Below are positions 15,979 through 28,422 of a stretch of DNA of 64,000 bases, one piece after another; position 1 is the stretch's first letter, and each line of letters starts with the position of its first letter. The notes under the pieces are model-generated. The model had not been told where the DNA came from. It searched no databases and saw only the letters and a list, made by a program, of their open reading frames with translations. The position numbers and the translations under genes are program-made. The DNA is from Microcella humidisoli (GTDB lineage Bacteria > Actinomycetota > Actinomycetes > Actinomycetales > Microbacteriaceae), in assembly GCF_024362325.1 (NCBI RefSeq), contig NZ_CP101497.1:1364001-1428000 (forward strand), given 5' to 3'.

Positions 15979-17520
15979 ATGCAGATCACGCTCGGCCGAC
16001 GCCCCCTCACGATCGACGAGGTCGTCGCGGTCGCGCGGCACGACGCGACCGTCGTGATCGATACCGATGCTCTCGCCGCCATGGCCGTCACGCGCGGAAT
16101 CGTCGAGGGTCTCGCCGACGACGTCGAGCCGCACTACGGCGTCTCGACCGGGTTCGGGGCGCTCGCGACGACGCACATCCCCGTGGCGAAGCGCGCCGAG
16201 CTGCAGCGCTCGCTCGTGCGCTCGCACGCCGCGAGCAGCGGCCCCGAGGTCGAGCGCGAGGTCGTGCGCGGCACGATGCTGCTGCGCCTGCAGACCCTGA
16301 CGACCGCGCGGACGGGCGCGCGCCCGGTGGTCGCCGAGACCTACGCCGCTGTGTTGAACGCGGGCATCACGCCGGTCGTGGGGGAGTACGGCAGCCTTGG
16401 CTGCTCGGGCGACCTCGCCCCGCTCGCCCACTGCGCGCTCGCCGTGATGGGCGAGGGCACCGTGCGGGACGCGGCCGGTGAGCTCGTGCCCGCGGCGCAG
16501 GCGCTCGCGGCCGTCGGCATCGAGCCGGTCGCGCTGCGCGAGAAGGAGGGCCTCGCCCTCATCAACGGCACCGACGGCATGCTCGGGATGCTCGCCCTCG
16601 CCCTGACCGACCTCGACCGCCTCGTGGCGACGGCCGACCTCGCCGCGGCGATGAGCGTCGAGGCCCTGCTCGGCACCGACCGCCCCTTCGCCTCGGATCT
16701 GCACGCGCTGCGCCCCCACCCCGGCCAGGCGGCCAGCGCCGACAACATGCGCCGCGTGCTGAGCGGCTCAGCCATCGTCGCGAGCCACCGAACCGACGAC
16801 TGCACGCGCGTGCAAGACGCCTACTCGTTGCGCTGCGCGCCGCAGGTGCACGGCGCCGTGCGCGACACCATGGCGCACGCGGCGACGGTCGCGAACCGCG
16901 AACTCGCGAGCGCGATCGACAACCCCGTCGTGACGCTCGACGGCCGTGTCGAGTCGAACGGCAACTTCCATGGCGCCCCCCTCGGCTACGTGCTCGACTT
17001 CCTCGCCATTGCCGTCGCCGACCTCGCGAGCATGAGCGAGCGCCGTACCGACCGTTTCCTCGACGCGAGCCGCAGTCAAGGACTCCCCCCGTTTCTCGCT
17101 CACGACCCCGGCGTCGACTCGGGCCACATGATCGCCCAGTACACGCAGGCCGGCATCGTGAGCGAGCTCAAGCGGCTCGCGGCGCCCGCGAGCGTCGACT
17201 CGATCCCCTCGAGCGCGATGCAAGAGGACCACGTGGCCATGGGCTGGTCAGCTGCGCGCAAGCTGCGGCGCGCGATCGACGGGCTCACGCGCGTGGTCGC
17301 GATCGAGCTGCTCACGGGCGCGCGGGGCCTCGACCTGCGGTGTGCCGCGCTCGGCGTGGCGCCCGCCCCCGCGACCGCCGCGGTCGTCACGGCCCTGCGC
17401 GAGCACGTTGACGGCCCCGGCCCCGACCGCTACCTCGCCCCCGAGATCGAGCATGCTGTGCGGCTCACGCGCGACGGCACGCTGCTGGCTGCCGCCCGCG
17501 CGGTCACCGAGATTCGCTAG
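15979..17520 (+). CDS. hutH: Histidine ammonia-lyase
   Basis: The 513-aa first enzyme of histidine degradation (L-histidine to trans-urocanate and ammonia). The electrophilic MIO cofactor forms from the tripeptide at 142-144 in GSLGCSGDLAPLAH, here Cys-Ser-Gly in place of the more common Ala-Ser-Gly. I believe other actinobacterial histidases have the same Cys. Other family segments are YGVSTGFGAL near the N-terminus, NGTDGMLGMLAL and QDAYSLRCAPQVHG. ATG 15979 gives the usual length; an in-frame GTG at 15907 would lie inside the promoter. It is first of the hutHUGI operon. Confidence 0.96.
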   Translation: MQITLGRRPLTIDEVVAVARHDATVVIDTDALAAMAVTRGIVEGLADDVEPHYGVSTGFGALATTHIPVAKRAELQRSLVRSHAASSGPEVEREVVRGTMLLRLQTLTTARTGARPVVAETYAAVLNAGITPVVGEYGSLGCSGDLAPLAHCALAVMGEGTVRDAAGELVPAAQALAAVGIEPVALREKEGLALINGTDGMLGMLALALTDLDRLVATADLAAAMSVEALLGTDRPFASDLHALRPHPGQAASADNMRRVLSGSAIVASHRTDDCTRVQDAYSLRCAPQVHGAVRDTMAHAATVANRELASAIDNPVVTLDGRVESNGNFHGAPLGYVLDFLAIAVADLASMSERRTDRFLDASRSQGLPPFLAHDPGVDSGHMIAQYTQAGIVSELKRLAAPASVDSIPSSAMQEDHVAMGWSAARKLRRAIDGLTRVVAIELLTGARGLDLRCAALGVAPAPATAAVVTALREHVDGPGPDRYLAPEIEHAVRLTRDGTLLAAARAVTEIR

Positions 17521-17541
17521 ACCTGACGACAGGAGACGACC

Positions 17542-19233
<1,692 letters not shown>

Positions 19234-19235
19234 CG

Positions 19236-20141
19236 ATGCTCGCACACGACCCGCTGTGGCCGCGGGCGGGCGACTGGCCGACCTGGGCGCCGGGGTCGCG
19301 CGCCGACGCGGTGCTCGTAGGCATCCCGACCTGGCGCACGTCGCTGTCGCCGGGGCAAGCGCACACGACGCCCGCGGCGATCCGGGATGCTCTCCGGTAC
19401 TACTCCGCCGACGCCCTCGCTCGTCCCGATGGCTCACGCGTCACCGTGCTCGACGCGTGCGATGTGCCCGAGCCCGACGGCCCCGGTGAAGCGGCCGCGA
19501 CGGCTCAGGTTGCCGAACTCGCGAGTAGCGCATCCCTCGTCATCGTGCTCGGCGGCGACAACGCCGCCACCGTTCCGGCCGCCCTCGGCGCGTGGGGCGA
19601 CCGCGTCGCGACGGCCGGTCTCGTCACGCTGGATGCCCACCACGACCTGCGCGATGGCATCAGCAACGGCTCGCCGGTGCGCCGGCTGCTCGAGGCAGGG
19701 CTCGCGGGGGCCCGCGTTAGCCAGCTCGGCATCGAGCCGCTCGCGAACTCGCGAGCCTATGCCGCTCGCGCCGCCGAGCACGGCATCACCGTGGTCACCC
19801 GTGCCGAGCTACTGAGCACCCCCATCGCGGTCGCGATGAGCGCGGCCCTCGACCGCGCGGCGGCGGCCGGCGGACCGGTGCACGTCGACCTCGACCTCGA
19901 CGTGTGCGACCGCAGCGTCGCGCCGGGCTGCCCCGCGAGCGTGCCCGGTGGCCTCAGCGCGATCGAGCTGCGCGCGGCGGCGCGGCTGGCGGGCGCGCAT
20001 CCGGCCGTCACGAGCATCGACCTGACCGAGCTCGATGCCGCGCGCGACACCGCCGATCAGCGCACCGTGCGCCTCGCCGCGCTGTGCGTGCTCGAAGCGC
20101 TCGCGGGGCTCGCAAGCCGAGCGCCGGAAGGACACGCATGA
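19236..20141 (+). CDS. hutG: Formimidoylglutamase, arginase/ureohydrolase family
   Basis: A 301-aa member of the arginase family, expected to hydrolyse N-formimidoyl-L-glutamate to glutamate and formamide, the last step of the pathway. The dimanganese ligands are in GGDN (in place of the usual GGDH), [10 protein letters not shown] and [18 protein letters not shown] similar family member, agmatinase, is unlikely given its position between hutU and hutI. It starts 2 nt after the hutU stop and overlaps the hutI ATG (ATGA). The GGDN variant is worth noting because the His is normally a metal ligand. Confidence 0.87.
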   Translation: MLAHDPLWPRAGDWPTWAPGSRADAVLVGIPTWRTSLSPGQAHTTPAAIRDALRYYSADALARPDGSRVTVLDACDVPEPDGPGEAAATAQVAELASSASLVIVLGGDNAATVPAALGAWGDRVATAGLVTLDAHHDLRDGISNGSPVRRLLEAGLAGARVSQLGIEPLANSRAYAARAAEHGITVVTRAELLSTPIAVAMSAALDRAAAAGGPVHVDLDLDVCDRSVAPGCPASVPGGLSAIELRAAARLAGAHPAVTSIDLTELDAARDTADQRTVRLAALCVLEALAGLASRAPEGHA

Positions 20142-21313
20142 GCGTCGTCATCGAGAACATCGGGCAACTCGTCACGTTCGACCCGACCGAGCCCGATCGG
20201 CCGGTGCGCTCCGGTGTCGCGCTCGTCATCGCCGAGGGCCGTGTCGCGTGGGTGGGGGACACCGCCGAGGCCCCGGCCGCCGACACCTGCATCGACGCCG
20301 AGGGCGCGGCGGTCATCCCGGGATTCGTCGACAGCCACAGCCACCTCGTCTTCGCGGGCGACCGCGTCGACGAGTTCGAGGCCCGCATGGCCGGGCGGCC
20401 GTACACGGCGGGCGGCATCCGCACGACGGTCGCCGCGACCCGGGCCGCGAGCGACGACGCGCTGCGGGATCGCCTGCGGCACCTCGTCGCCCAGGCGCGC
20501 GCGCAGGGAACGACGACGCTCGAGATCAAGAGCGGCTACGGCCTCACGGTCGCCGATGAGGCGCGCGCCCTGCGCCTCGCGCGCGAGGTCACCGACGAGA
20601 CGACCTTCCTCGGGGCGCACGTCGTGCCCGCCGAGTTCGCGCACGACCGCGCGGCCTACGTCGACCTCGTGTGCGGTGCGATGCTCGCTGCGTGCGCCCC
20701 GCACGCCCGCTTCATCGACGTCTTCATCGACTCGGGCGCCTTCACGGTCGACGAGGCGCGGCGCATCCTCACGGCGGGGCGGGATGCGGGGCTCGGGCTG
20801 CGCGTGCACGCGGGCCAGCTCGAGGCCGACGGCGGAGTCGCCCTCGCCGTCGAGCTCGGCGCCGCGAGCGTCGACCACTGCACGTTCCTCACGGACGACG
20901 ATGTCGACCTGCTCGCGGCGAGCGCCCGCGACGGTGCCGGGACCGTCGCGACGCTGCTGCCGCTCGTCGAGTTCTCGACGAAGCAGCCGTATCCGGATGC
21001 CCGGCGCCTGCTCGCCGCGGGCGTCGCACTCGCGATCGCCTCCGACTGCAACCCGGGCTCGAACTTCTCGAGCAGCATGCCGCTCGCCGTCGCGCTCGCG
21101 GTGCGCGAGCTCGGCATGACTCCGCTCGAGGCGCTCGCCGCCGCAACCCGCGGGGGCGCGCGGGCTCTGCGCCGCCCCGATGTCGGGCACCTGGGGGTGG
21201 GCGCGCGGGGCGATGCGGTCATCCTGGATGCCCCCGACTACCGGCATCTCGCCTCCCGGCCGGGCGTGCCGCTCGTGCGGCAGGTGCTCGTCGGCGGCGA
21301 GGCGACGCAGTAG
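20138..21313 (+). CDS. hutI: Imidazolonepropionase
   Basis: A 391-aa amidohydrolase that opens 4-imidazolone-5-propionate to N-formimidoyl-L-glutamate. Metal ligands are visible in [21 protein letters not shown], the substrate segment is [14 protein letters not shown], and further sites are in [40 protein letters not shown] and SDCNPGSNF. The ATG 20138 overlaps the hutG stop; the frame is open further upstream, but only inside hutG. Confidence 0.96.
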   Translation: MSVVIENIGQLVTFDPTEPDRPVRSGVALVIAEGRVAWVGDTAEAPAADTCIDAEGAAVIPGFVDSHSHLVFAGDRVDEFEARMAGRPYTAGGIRTTVAATRAASDDALRDRLRHLVAQARAQGTTTLEIKSGYGLTVADEARALRLAREVTDETTFLGAHVVPAEFAHDRAAYVDLVCGAMLAACAPHARFIDVFIDSGAFTVDEARRILTAGRDAGLGLRVHAGQLEADGGVALAVELGAASVDHCTFLTDDDVDLLAASARDGAGTVATLLPLVEFSTKQPYPDARRLLAAGVALAIASDCNPGSNFSSSMPLAVALAVRELGMTPLEALAAATRGGARALRRPDVGHLGVGARGDAVILDAPDYRHLASRPGVPLVRQVLVGGEATQ

Positions 21314-21365
21314 GCTCGCGGCACCGCTCCACCGCGCCCCTGCCCCGCCCGCAGAAAGGTCGATG

Positions 21366-21845
21366 ATGACCCGTCGCATCGTGCTCGAGATCGTGCTCAT
21401 CATCGGCATCACGATCGTCCTCGCGTGGCTCGCGCTGGGGGCCTTCGCGCTCACCGACTCGGCCGACCCGATCGGCACGCTCGTCGATCAGACGCCGCGC
21501 GTGCTCTTCGGACTGCTCGGCATCGCGCTCGCCCTCTGGACGGTGCTCGTCATCATCGGGGCGATCGTGCAGCGGCGGCGCCGCGTCGGCTGGCGCATCG
21601 CCACGCACGTCGTCTCGCTCATCGCGGCGCTGGTCGTCAACATCGGGCTGCTGGCCGTGCTCACGGTCGCGACGGGCGGCGGGCAAGACGGCGGCTGGGG
21701 GATGCTCGTCGTCGCGATCGCCGTCGGTGCAGGCGGTCTGCTCCTCGTGGCCGGTACCGTCTCGGTGGTGGTCGTCGAACTGCTGATCCTCCGGCCGAAA
21801 CGGCCCGCGGAGCCCGCGTCGGCCTCCGTTTCAGAGCCTGCGTAG
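21366..21845 (+). CDS. Hypothetical four-helix membrane protein
   Basis: A 159-aa protein with four predicted membrane helices and the basic loop VQRRRRVGWRIATHVVSLIA between helices 2 and 3, shared with the paralogue at 14677. Helix 4 ends in VVVVELLILRPKRP, like VELVAFRPR in the protein at 13704. Two ATG codons stand in tandem (21363 and 21366); GAAAGG 7 nt before the second favours it. It lies between hutI and the S10 operon and is followed by an 11-bp hairpin. Function unknown. Confidence 0.75.
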   Translation: MTRRIVLEIVLIIGITIVLAWLALGAFALTDSADPIGTLVDQTPRVLFGLLGIALALWTVLVIIGAIVQRRRRVGWRIATHVVSLIAALVVNIGLLAVLTVATGGGQDGGWGMLVVAIAVGAGGLLLVAGTVSVVVVELLILRPKRPAEPASASVSEPA

Positions 21846-21864
21846 ACGAGTTTCGGGGTTCTCC

Positions 21865-21891
21865 GGCGTGTCGCGGCCCGCGCGACACGCC
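21865..21891 (+). terminator. Hairpin terminator before the S10 promoter
   Basis: A perfect 11-bp stem (GGCGTGTCGCG with CGCGACACGCC) and a 5-nt loop, ending 4 nt before the predicted -35 box of rpsJ. It insulates the S10 operon from the hut-side transcription. Confidence 0.7.
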
Positions 21892-21895
21892 CGGG

Positions 21896-21924
21896 TTGCA
21901 CGGGGTTGTGGCGTGTGGCAGACT
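21896..21924 (+). promoter_or_regulatory. Predicted S10 operon (rpsJ) promoter
   Basis: TTGCAC (21896-21901) and CAGACT (21919-21924) with a 17-bp spacer. The -10 box has C for T at the first position but keeps A at position 2 and T at position 6. Confidence 0.6.
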
Positions 21925-22267
21925 CTTCTAGTTCCACACGCCGTGCTTTCGCGCGGCTCACTGCCAGGCAGTGCATAGGACGAGCGCCGCATCGAGTGAT
22001 CGATCGCGAGTCGCGATGAGCCTAGGCCGCAGGCAGCAGAACACAGCTTGAACCGACAACCACCGGCACGGGGTTTCCCTGTGCCTGCGCGTGCGCGTCG
22101 CCTTGAGAAGGCGACACGCCCGAGCGCGGGGGTCGGTGGCATGCGGTCGTGCACTGAGTAATCACGTGCGGTCGTTTGACAGAAGAACAGTGGTGCGACA
22201 GCGATTGCGCTCCGCGTGAGGTGCGCCCTGATGGGTGCATCACGTCCAAGAAGGAAGAGAGTTGAGC
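21925..22267 (+). other. Structured leader of the S10 operon
   Basis: About 340 nt without an ORF that has a ribosome-binding site. It contains a hairpin GTCGCCTT/AAGGCGAC (22097-22115) and two structures that cannot form together: CGCAGGCA (22028-22035) with TGCCTGCG (22082-22089), or GGCACGGGG (22065-22073) with CCCTGTGCC (22077-22085, one G-T pair). Such alternatives are typical of regulated ribosomal leaders, such as the L4-controlled S10 leader of enterobacteria, though no sequence similarity to that leader is claimed. Confidence 0.5.
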
Positions 22268-22576
22268 ATGGCGGGACAGAAGATCCGCATCCGACTTAAG
22301 TCGTACGACCACGCAGGTCTCGACGCATCGGCGCGCAAGATCGTCGACACGGTCACCCGTGCCGGCGCCACGGTCGTGGGCCCCGTGCCGCTGCCGACGG
22401 AGAAGAACGTCATCGCCGTCATCCGGTCGCCCCACAAGTACAAGGACAGCCGCGAGCACTTCGAGAAGCGCACGCACAAGCGTCTCATCGACATCATCGA
22501 TCCGACGCCGAAGGCGGTCGACTCGCTCATGCGCCTCGACCTGCCCGCCGACGTCAACATCGAGATCAAGCTCTAA
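22268..22576 (+). CDS. rpsJ: 30S ribosomal protein S10
   Basis: 102 aa, the normal length. S10 sits in the 30S head and also serves in NusB-dependent antitermination. It begins [20 protein letters not shown] and has the conserved loop [13 protein letters not shown] and the end VNIEIKL. I chose ATG 22268, preceded by GGAAGAGAG; the frame remains open for a few codons upstream. First gene of the S10 operon, after a 340-nt leader. Confidence 0.98.
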   Translation: MAGQKIRIRLKSYDHAGLDASARKIVDTVTRAGATVVGPVPLPTEKNVIAVIRSPHKYKDSREHFEKRTHKRLIDIIDPTPKAVDSLMRLDLPADVNIEIKL

Positions 22577-22587
22577 GGAACCCGGAC

Positions 22588-23238
22588 ATGTCTGCAACCA
22601 AGACGACCAAGGGTCTGCTGGGCACGAAGCTCGGCATGACGCAGGTGTGGGACGAGAACAACAAGCTCGTTCCCGTCACCGTGGTGGAGATCGCCCCCAA
22701 CGTGGTGACGCAGGTGCGCACCCCTGAGGTCGACGGCTACGCCGCCGTCCAGATCGCCTACGGCGCCATCGACCCGCGCAAGGTCACCAAGCCGCTCAGC
22801 GGCCACTTCGAGAAGGCCGGCTCGACGCCGCGCCGCCACCTCACCGAGGTGCGCACGGCCGACGCTGCCGAGTACACGCCCGGCCAGCTGCTCGCCGTCG
22901 ACATCTTCGAGGCCGGCCAGCTGGTCGACGTCGTCGGCACGAGCAAGGGCAAGGGCTTCGCCGGTGTCATGAAGCGCCACAACTTCAAGGGCGTCTCGGC
23001 CTCGCACGGTTCGCACCGCAACCACCGCAAGCCCGGCTCGATCGGCGCCTCCTCGACCCCCAGCCGTGTCTTCAAGGGCATGCGCATGGCGGGCCGCATG
23101 GGTGGCGACCGCGTGACCGTCATGAACCTCAAGGTTCACTCCGTCGACCTCGAGAAGGGTCTGCTGCTCGTCAAGGGCGCGGTTCCCGGTGCTCGCGGCC
23201 GTCTCGTTTTCGTCCGCAACGCCGTGAAGGGAGCGTAA
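22588..23238 (+). CDS. rplC: 50S ribosomal protein L3
   Basis: A 216-aa primary 23S rRNA binder near the peptidyl transferase centre. It begins with the family segment [20 protein letters not shown], has the [19 protein letters not shown] loop that reaches the core, and has [13 protein letters not shown] near the C-terminus. It starts 11 nt after rpsJ and is 5 nt from rplD. Confidence 0.98.
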   Translation: MSATKTTKGLLGTKLGMTQVWDENNKLVPVTVVEIAPNVVTQVRTPEVDGYAAVQIAYGAIDPRKVTKPLSGHFEKAGSTPRRHLTEVRTADAAEYTPGQLLAVDIFEAGQLVDVVGTSKGKGFAGVMKRHNFKGVSASHGSHRNHRKPGSIGASSTPSRVFKGMRMAGRMGGDRVTVMNLKVHSVDLEKGLLLVKGAVPGARGRLVFVRNAVKGA

Positions 23239-23243
23239 TCGCC

Positions 23244-23891
23244 ATGGCTACCTCGCTCGACGTGATCGACGCCGCCGGCAAGAAGACCGGTTCGGTCGAC
23301 CTGCCCGCCGCCGTCTTCGACGTTCAGACCAACGTTCCGCTGCTGCACCAGGTCGTCGTGGCCCAGCTCGCAGCCGCCCGCCAGGGTACTCACTCGACCA
23401 AGGGTCGCGGCGAGGTCTCGGGCTCGGGCGTCAAGCCCTTCAAGCAGAAGGGCACCGGTCGCAGCCGTCAGGGCTCCGTCCGCGCCCCCGAGCACCGCGG
23501 CGGTGGCATCGTGCACGGCCCGACGCCCCGCAACTACGCGCAGCGCACCCCCAAGAAGATGATCGCCGCCGCCCTCCTGGGCGCGCTCAGCGACCGCGCC
23601 CGGGGCGAGCGCCTGCACATCGTCGAGTCGTTCGGCTCGGACGTGCCCTCGACGAAGGCCGCGGCCGCCGTCCTCGCGCAGCTCACGACGGGCCGCAACG
23701 TGCTCGTCGTGATCGAGCGCGACGACGAGGTCAACCTCAAGAGCGTGCGCAACCTCAAGAACCTGCACGTGATCAGCCCCGACCAGCTCAACGCGTACGA
23801 CGTGCTGGTGAGCGACGACATCGTGTTCACGAAGGCCGCGTACGAGACCTTCGTCAGCTCGAAGACGAACAAGGAAGAGGTCGGCGCATGA
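23244..23891 (+). CDS. rplD: 50S ribosomal protein L4
   Basis: A 215-aa protein that lines the polypeptide exit tunnel. The tunnel loop is present as [20 protein letters not shown], followed by [13 protein letters not shown]. In Escherichia coli L4 also represses its own operon; the structured leader before rpsJ makes something similar possible here but is not evidence of it. The stop overlaps the rplW ATG. Confidence 0.97.
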   Translation: MATSLDVIDAAGKKTGSVDLPAAVFDVQTNVPLLHQVVVAQLAAARQGTHSTKGRGEVSGSGVKPFKQKGTGRSRQGSVRAPEHRGGGIVHGPTPRNYAQRTPKKMIAAALLGALSDRARGERLHIVESFGSDVPSTKAAAAVLAQLTTGRNVLVVIERDDEVNLKSVRNLKNLHVISPDQLNAYDVLVSDDIVFTKAAYETFVSSKTNKEEVGA

Positions 23892-24199
23892 GCATCCACG
23901 CAGTCGCCCAGAACAAGGACCCGCGCGACATCATCATCGCGCCGGTCGTCAGCGAGAAGAGCTACGCGCTCATCGACGACGGCAAGTACACCTTCCTCGT
24001 CGACCCGCGCGCGAACAAGACCGAGATCAAGCTCGCCATCGAGAAGATCTTCAACGTCAAGGTCGCGTCGATCAACACGCTCAACCGCACGGGCAAGACC
24101 CGCCGCACCCGCTTCGGCACCGGCAAGCGCAAAGACACCAAGCGCGCCATCGTGACCCTGAAGTCGGGCTCCATCGACATCTTCACGGCCGTCGGCTAG
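23888..24199 (+). CDS. rplW: 50S ribosomal protein L23
   Basis: A 103-aa protein at the tunnel exit, the docking site for trigger factor and [23 protein letters not shown] and the basic extension [20 protein letters not shown] are characteristic. Start ATG 23888 is coupled to rplD. Confidence 0.97.
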   Translation: MSIHAVAQNKDPRDIIIAPVVSEKSYALIDDGKYTFLVDPRANKTEIKLAIEKIFNVKVASINTLNRTGKTRRTRFGTGKRKDTKRAIVTLKSGSIDIFTAVG

Positions 24200-24219
24200 G
24201 CGCGAAAAGGACAACGACA

Positions 24220-25056
<837 letters not shown>

Positions 25057-25071
25057 TAGGAGTCGACAACT

Positions 25072-25353
25072 ATGCCTCGCAGTCTCAAGAAGGGTCCGTT
25101 CGTTGACGACCACCTGCTCCGCAAGGTGTTCGCGCAGAACGAGGCCAGCACCAAGAACGTCATCAAGACCTGGTCGCGCCGTTCGATGATCGTCCCCGCC
25201 ATGCTCGGGCACACCATCGCCGTGCACGACGGCCGCAAGCACATCCCCGTGTTCGTGACCGAGACCATGGTCGGCCACAAGCTCGGCGAGTTCGCGCCGA
25301 CCCGCACCTTCCGCGGCCACGAGAAGGACGACAAGAAGGGTCGTCGCCGGTAA
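25072..25353 (+). CDS. rpsS: 30S ribosomal protein S19
   Basis: 93 aa, the usual length; it binds S13 in the 30S head near the A site. It begins [19 protein letters not shown] and contains [20 protein letters not shown] and [19 protein letters not shown]. The ATG has TAGGAGTCG upstream. Confidence 0.98.
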   Translation: MPRSLKKGPFVDDHLLRKVFAQNEASTKNVIKTWSRRSMIVPAMLGHTIAVHDGRKHIPVFVTETMVGHKLGEFAPTRTFRGHEKDDKKGRRR

Positions 25354-25380
25354 CCCGGCGGCGTGAAGAGGAGTACAGAC

Positions 25381-25782
25381 ATGGTGGAGTCGATCGCCCG
25401 CGTGCGACACATCCGCGTGACGCCTCAGAAGGCTCGTCGCGTCGTCGACCTGATCCGCGGCAAGCAGGCCCTCGAGGCCCTGGCCATCCTGAAGTTCGCG
25501 CCCCAGGGTGCGAGCGAGCCCGTCTACAAGCTCGTCGCGGCGGCCATCGCCAACGCGCGCGTCAAGGCGGATGCTGCGAACACCTTCCTCGACGAGCAGG
25601 ACCTCTACGTGTCCCGCGCGTTCGTCGACGAGGGAACGACCCTCAAGCGGTTCCAGCCGCGTGCGCAGGGTCGCGCGTTCCGCATCAACAAGCGCACCAG
25701 CCACATCACCGTCGTGCTCGCCACGCCGGATGAGCTGGTCGCTGCGGGCTCGAGCACCGGCAAGAAGAAGGCGAGCAAGTAG
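25381..25782 (+). CDS. rplV: 50S ribosomal protein L22
   Basis: A 133-aa protein whose extended hairpin lines the exit tunnel. It begins [20 protein letters not shown]. The tunnel hairpin lies around [20 protein letters not shown], where macrolide-resistance changes occur in other bacteria; nothing abnormal is visible there. ATG 25381 is preferred over GTG 25363 because AAGAGGAG lies between the two and fits only the downstream start. Confidence 0.97.
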   Translation: MVESIARVRHIRVTPQKARRVVDLIRGKQALEALAILKFAPQGASEPVYKLVAAAIANARVKADAANTFLDEQDLYVSRAFVDEGTTLKRFQPRAQGRAFRINKRTSHITVVLATPDELVAAGSSTGKKKASK

Positions 25783-25784
25783 TC

Positions 25785-26558
25785 ATGGGCCAGAAAGTCA
25801 ACCCGTACGGTTTCCGTCTCGGAATCACGACCGACCACGTGTCGCGCTGGTTCTCCGACAGCACCAAGCCCGGTCAGCGCTACGCCGACTATGTGGCTGA
25901 AGACGTCAAGATCCGCCGGATGCTCACCACGAGCCTCGACCGGGCCGGCGTCGCGCGCATCGAGATCGAGCGCACGCGCGACCGTGTCCGCGTCGACATC
26001 CACACGGCGCGTCCCGGCATCGTCATCGGCCGCCGTGGCGCCGAGGCCGAGCGCATCCGCGCCGACCTCGAGAAGCTCACCGCCAAGCAGATCCAGCTCA
26101 ACATCCTCGAGGTCAAGAACCCCGAGGCCGAGGCCCAGCTCGTGGCCCAGGGCATCGCCGAGCAGCTGAGCGCCCGCGTGGCGTTCCGTCGCGCGATGCG
26201 CAAGGGCCTGCAGGGCGCGCAGCGCGCCGGCGCCAAGGGTGTTCGCATCCAGGTGTCGGGTCGTCTCGGCGGCGCCGAGATGAGCCGGTCGGAGTTCTAC
26301 CGCGAAGGCCGTGTGCCCCTGCACACCCTGCGCGCGAACATCGACTACGGCTTCTACGAGGCCAAGACCACCTTCGGCCGCATCGGCGTGAAGGTCTGGA
26401 TCTACAAGGGCGACATCACCAACAAGGAACTCGCTCGCGAGCAGGCGACCCAGAAGTCGTCGCGCCCCGAGCGTCGTGACTCGGACCGCGGTCCTCGTCG
26501 TGACGGCGGCCGTCCGGCCACCGCTGCGGCTCCCGTCGCGGCCGGAGCGGAAGGCTAG
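25785..26558 (+). CDS. rpsC: 30S ribosomal protein S3
   Basis: A 257-aa protein at the mRNA entry channel. A KH domain (about 40-110) contains [20 protein letters not shown], and the C-terminal domain has [20 protein letters not shown]. The final 35 residues are an Arg/Asp/Pro/Ala tail ([19 protein letters not shown]) beyond the usual end. It starts 2 nt after rplV. Confidence 0.97.
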   Translation: MGQKVNPYGFRLGITTDHVSRWFSDSTKPGQRYADYVAEDVKIRRMLTTSLDRAGVARIEIERTRDRVRVDIHTARPGIVIGRRGAEAERIRADLEKLTAKQIQLNILEVKNPEAEAQLVAQGIAEQLSARVAFRRAMRKGLQGAQRAGAKGVRIQVSGRLGGAEMSRSEFYREGRVPLHTLRANIDYGFYEAKTTFGRIGVKVWIYKGDITNKELAREQATQKSSRPERRDSDRGPRRDGGRPATAAAPVAAGAEG

Positions 26559-26563
26559 GAACA

Positions 26564-26983
26564 ATGCTGATTCCCCGCAAGGTCAAGTACCGCAAGCAGC
26601 ACCACCCCAAGCGGAGTGGGCACGCGACCGGTGGCACCGAGGTCACGTTCGGCGAGTTCGGCATCCAGGCCCTCACGCCTGCGTACGTCACGAACCGGCA
26701 GATCGAGTCCGCCCGTATCGCCATGACGCGCCACATCAAGCGCGGTGGCAAGGTATGGATCAACATCTACCCCGACCGTCCGCTCACCAAGAAGCCCGCT
26801 GAGACCCGCATGGGGTCCGGTAAGGGCTCGCCCGAGTGGTGGGTCGCCAACGTCAAGCCGGGTCGCGTCCTCTTCGAGGTCGCCGGTGTCAACGAGCAGC
26901 TCGCTCGTGAGGCCATGACCCGTGCCATCCACAAGCTGCCCCTCAAGGCACGCATCATCAAGCGCGAGGGAGGCGACGCGTAA
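26564..26983 (+). CDS. rplP: 50S ribosomal protein L16
   Basis: A 139-aa protein that helps position the A-site tRNA. It starts [19 protein letters not shown] and has [20 protein letters not shown] near residue 85. The last base is shared with the rpmC ATG. Confidence 0.98.
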   Translation: MLIPRKVKYRKQHHPKRSGHATGGTEVTFGEFGIQALTPAYVTNRQIESARIAMTRHIKRGGKVWINIYPDRPLTKKPAETRMGSGKGSPEWWVANVKPGRVLFEVAGVNEQLAREAMTRAIHKLPLKARIIKREGGDA

Positions 26984-27336
26984 TGGCGATCGGATCCAAG
27001 GAGCTGGCACCTGCCGAGCTCGACACCTTCGAAGACGAGCGACTCGTCGACGAGCTCAAGAAGGCCAAGGAAGAGCTGTTCAACCTGCGCTTCCAGGCCG
27101 CGACCGGTCAGCTCGAGAGCCACGGCCGGCTGCGTGCGGTGAAGCGCGACATCGCGCGCATCTACACGATCATCCGCGAGCGCGAGCTCGGCTTGCGCGC
27201 GACCCCGGCCCCCCTCGAGGTGGCCGAGAAGCCCGCGAAGAAGGCCGCGAAGGCCAAGACCGAGGCTGCGGCCGAGGTCGAGGCGGCGCCCGCCGAGAAG
27301 GCTGACGCGTCGGAGAAGACTGAGGAGAAGAACTGA
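26983..27336 (+). CDS. rpmC: 50S ribosomal protein L29 with long C-terminal tail
   Basis: The usual L29 core (about 65-70 residues) is present: [20 protein letters not shown] and the helix ending [16 protein letters not shown]. An added tail of about 45 residues is rich in Ala, Lys and Glu ([20 protein letters not shown]...). The total of 117 aa is long for the family. L29 is near the tunnel exit, so the tail could reach nascent-chain factors, but that is inference. Overlaps both neighbours by one base. Confidence 0.95.
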   Translation: MAIGSKELAPAELDTFEDERLVDELKKAKEELFNLRFQAATGQLESHGRLRAVKRDIARIYTIIRERELGLRATPAPLEVAEKPAKKAAKAKTEAAAEVEAAPAEKADASEKTEEKN

Positions 27337-27656
27337 TGGCGACGACCGAGAAGAAGGCCGCTGCCGGCCACGAGTCGGCCGCGCACGACGTTCGCGACGA
27401 GGCCGCTCGCGGGTACCGCAAGGTGCGCCGCGGCTACGTGACCAGCGACAAGATGGAGAAGACCATCGTCGTCGAGGTCGAGGACCGCGTGAAGCACCCG
27501 CTGTACGGCAAGGTCATCCGCCGTACCTCGAAGGTCAAGGCGCACGACGAGCAGAACAGCGCCGGCATCGGCGACCTCGTGCTCATCTCCGAGACCCGCC
27601 CCCTGTCCGCTACGAAGCGCTGGCGCCTCGTCGAGATCCTCGAGAAGGCCAAGTAG
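27336..27656 (+). CDS. rpsQ: 30S ribosomal protein S17
   Basis: A 106-aa OB-fold protein that binds 16S rRNA early in assembly. The core begins at about residue 27: [20 protein letters not shown], then [20 protein letters not shown] and [18 protein letters not shown]. The first 26 residues are an Ala/Lys/Glu-rich extension. Last gene of the S10 operon proper; 35 nt separate it from rplN. Confidence 0.97.
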   Translation: MATTEKKAAAGHESAAHDVRDEAARGYRKVRRGYVTSDKMEKTIVVEVEDRVKHPLYGKVIRRTSKVKAHDEQNSAGIGDLVLISETRPLSATKRWRLVEILEKAK

Positions 27657-27691
27657 GCATCCGCCTGCTTGACCACTAGGAGTGAGAGAAA

Positions 27692-28060
27692 ATGCTTCAG
27701 CAGGAATCCAGAGTCAAGGTGGCCGACAACACCGGCGCCAAGGAGCTCTTGACGATCCGCGTGCTCGGCGGCTCCGGCCGCCGCTACGCGGGCCTCGGTG
27801 ACATCATCGTGGCGACCGTGAAAGACGCGATCCCCGGCGGCAACGTCAAGAAGGGCGACGTCGTCAAGGCCGTCATCGTGCGCACCGTCAAGCAGACCCG
27901 TCGTCCCGACGGCTCGTACATCAAGTTCGACGAGAACGCCGCTGTCATCCTCAAGGCTGACGGCGACCCTCGTGGAACCCGCATCTTCGGACCGGTCGGG
28001 CGCGAGCTGCGCGACAAGAAGTTCATGAAGATCGTCTCGCTCGCCCCGGAGGTGCTGTAA
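27692..28060 (+). CDS. rplN: 50S ribosomal protein L14
   Basis: 122 aa, the standard length; it forms intersubunit bridges and is the docking point of the silencing factor RsfS. It begins [20 protein letters not shown] and contains [20 protein letters not shown]. Start of the spc-type block, preceded by AGGAGTGAGAG. Confidence 0.98.
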   Translation: MLQQESRVKVADNTGAKELLTIRVLGGSGRRYAGLGDIIVATVKDAIPGGNVKKGDVVKAVIVRTVKQTRRPDGSYIKFDENAAVILKADGDPRGTRIFGPVGRELRDKKFMKIVSLAPEVL

Positions 28061-28062
28061 CC

Positions 28063-28422
28063 ATGGCCAAGATCAAGAAGGGCGACCTCGTCCAGGTGAT
28101 CAGCGGCGCGACCGAAGACCGCGGCGGCGACCGCGGCAAGCAGGGTCGTGTCATCGAGGTCATCGCGGAGAAGAACCGCGTGATCGTCGAGGGCGTCAAC
28201 TACGTCACCAAGCACGTGCGCGTCGGCCAGACGCAGCGCGGCACCAAGACCGGTGGCATCGAGACCCAGGAAGCGCCGATCCACATCTCGAATGTGGCCC
28301 TCGTCGACCCGAAGACCAAGAAGCCGACCCGCGTGGGTTTCCGCGAGGAGACCGTCGAGAAGAACGGCGTCAAGAAGACCGTCCGCGTGCGGTACGCCAA
28401 GAAGTCAGGTGAGAAGCTCTAA
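28063..28422 (+). CDS. rplX: 50S ribosomal protein L24
   Basis: A 119-aa assembly initiator for the large subunit. The KOW motif is visible as [18 protein letters not shown] with KQGRVIEV, followed by [12 protein letters not shown]. Starts 2 nt after rplN and overlaps rplE by one base. Confidence 0.98.
   Translation: MAKIKKGDLVQVISGATEDRGGDRGKQGRVIEVIAEKNRVIVEGVNYVTKHVRVGQTQRGTKTGGIETQEAPIHISNVALVDPKTKKPTRVGFREETVEKNGVKKTVRVRYAKKSGEKL

Noticed and set aside
16402..16410. Cys-Ser-Gly in place of Ala-Ser-Gly at the HutH active site as a sign of inactivity
   Set aside because: Ser and Gly, which are needed for the cofactor, are kept, and as far as I recall the Cys form is known in other actinobacterial histidases.
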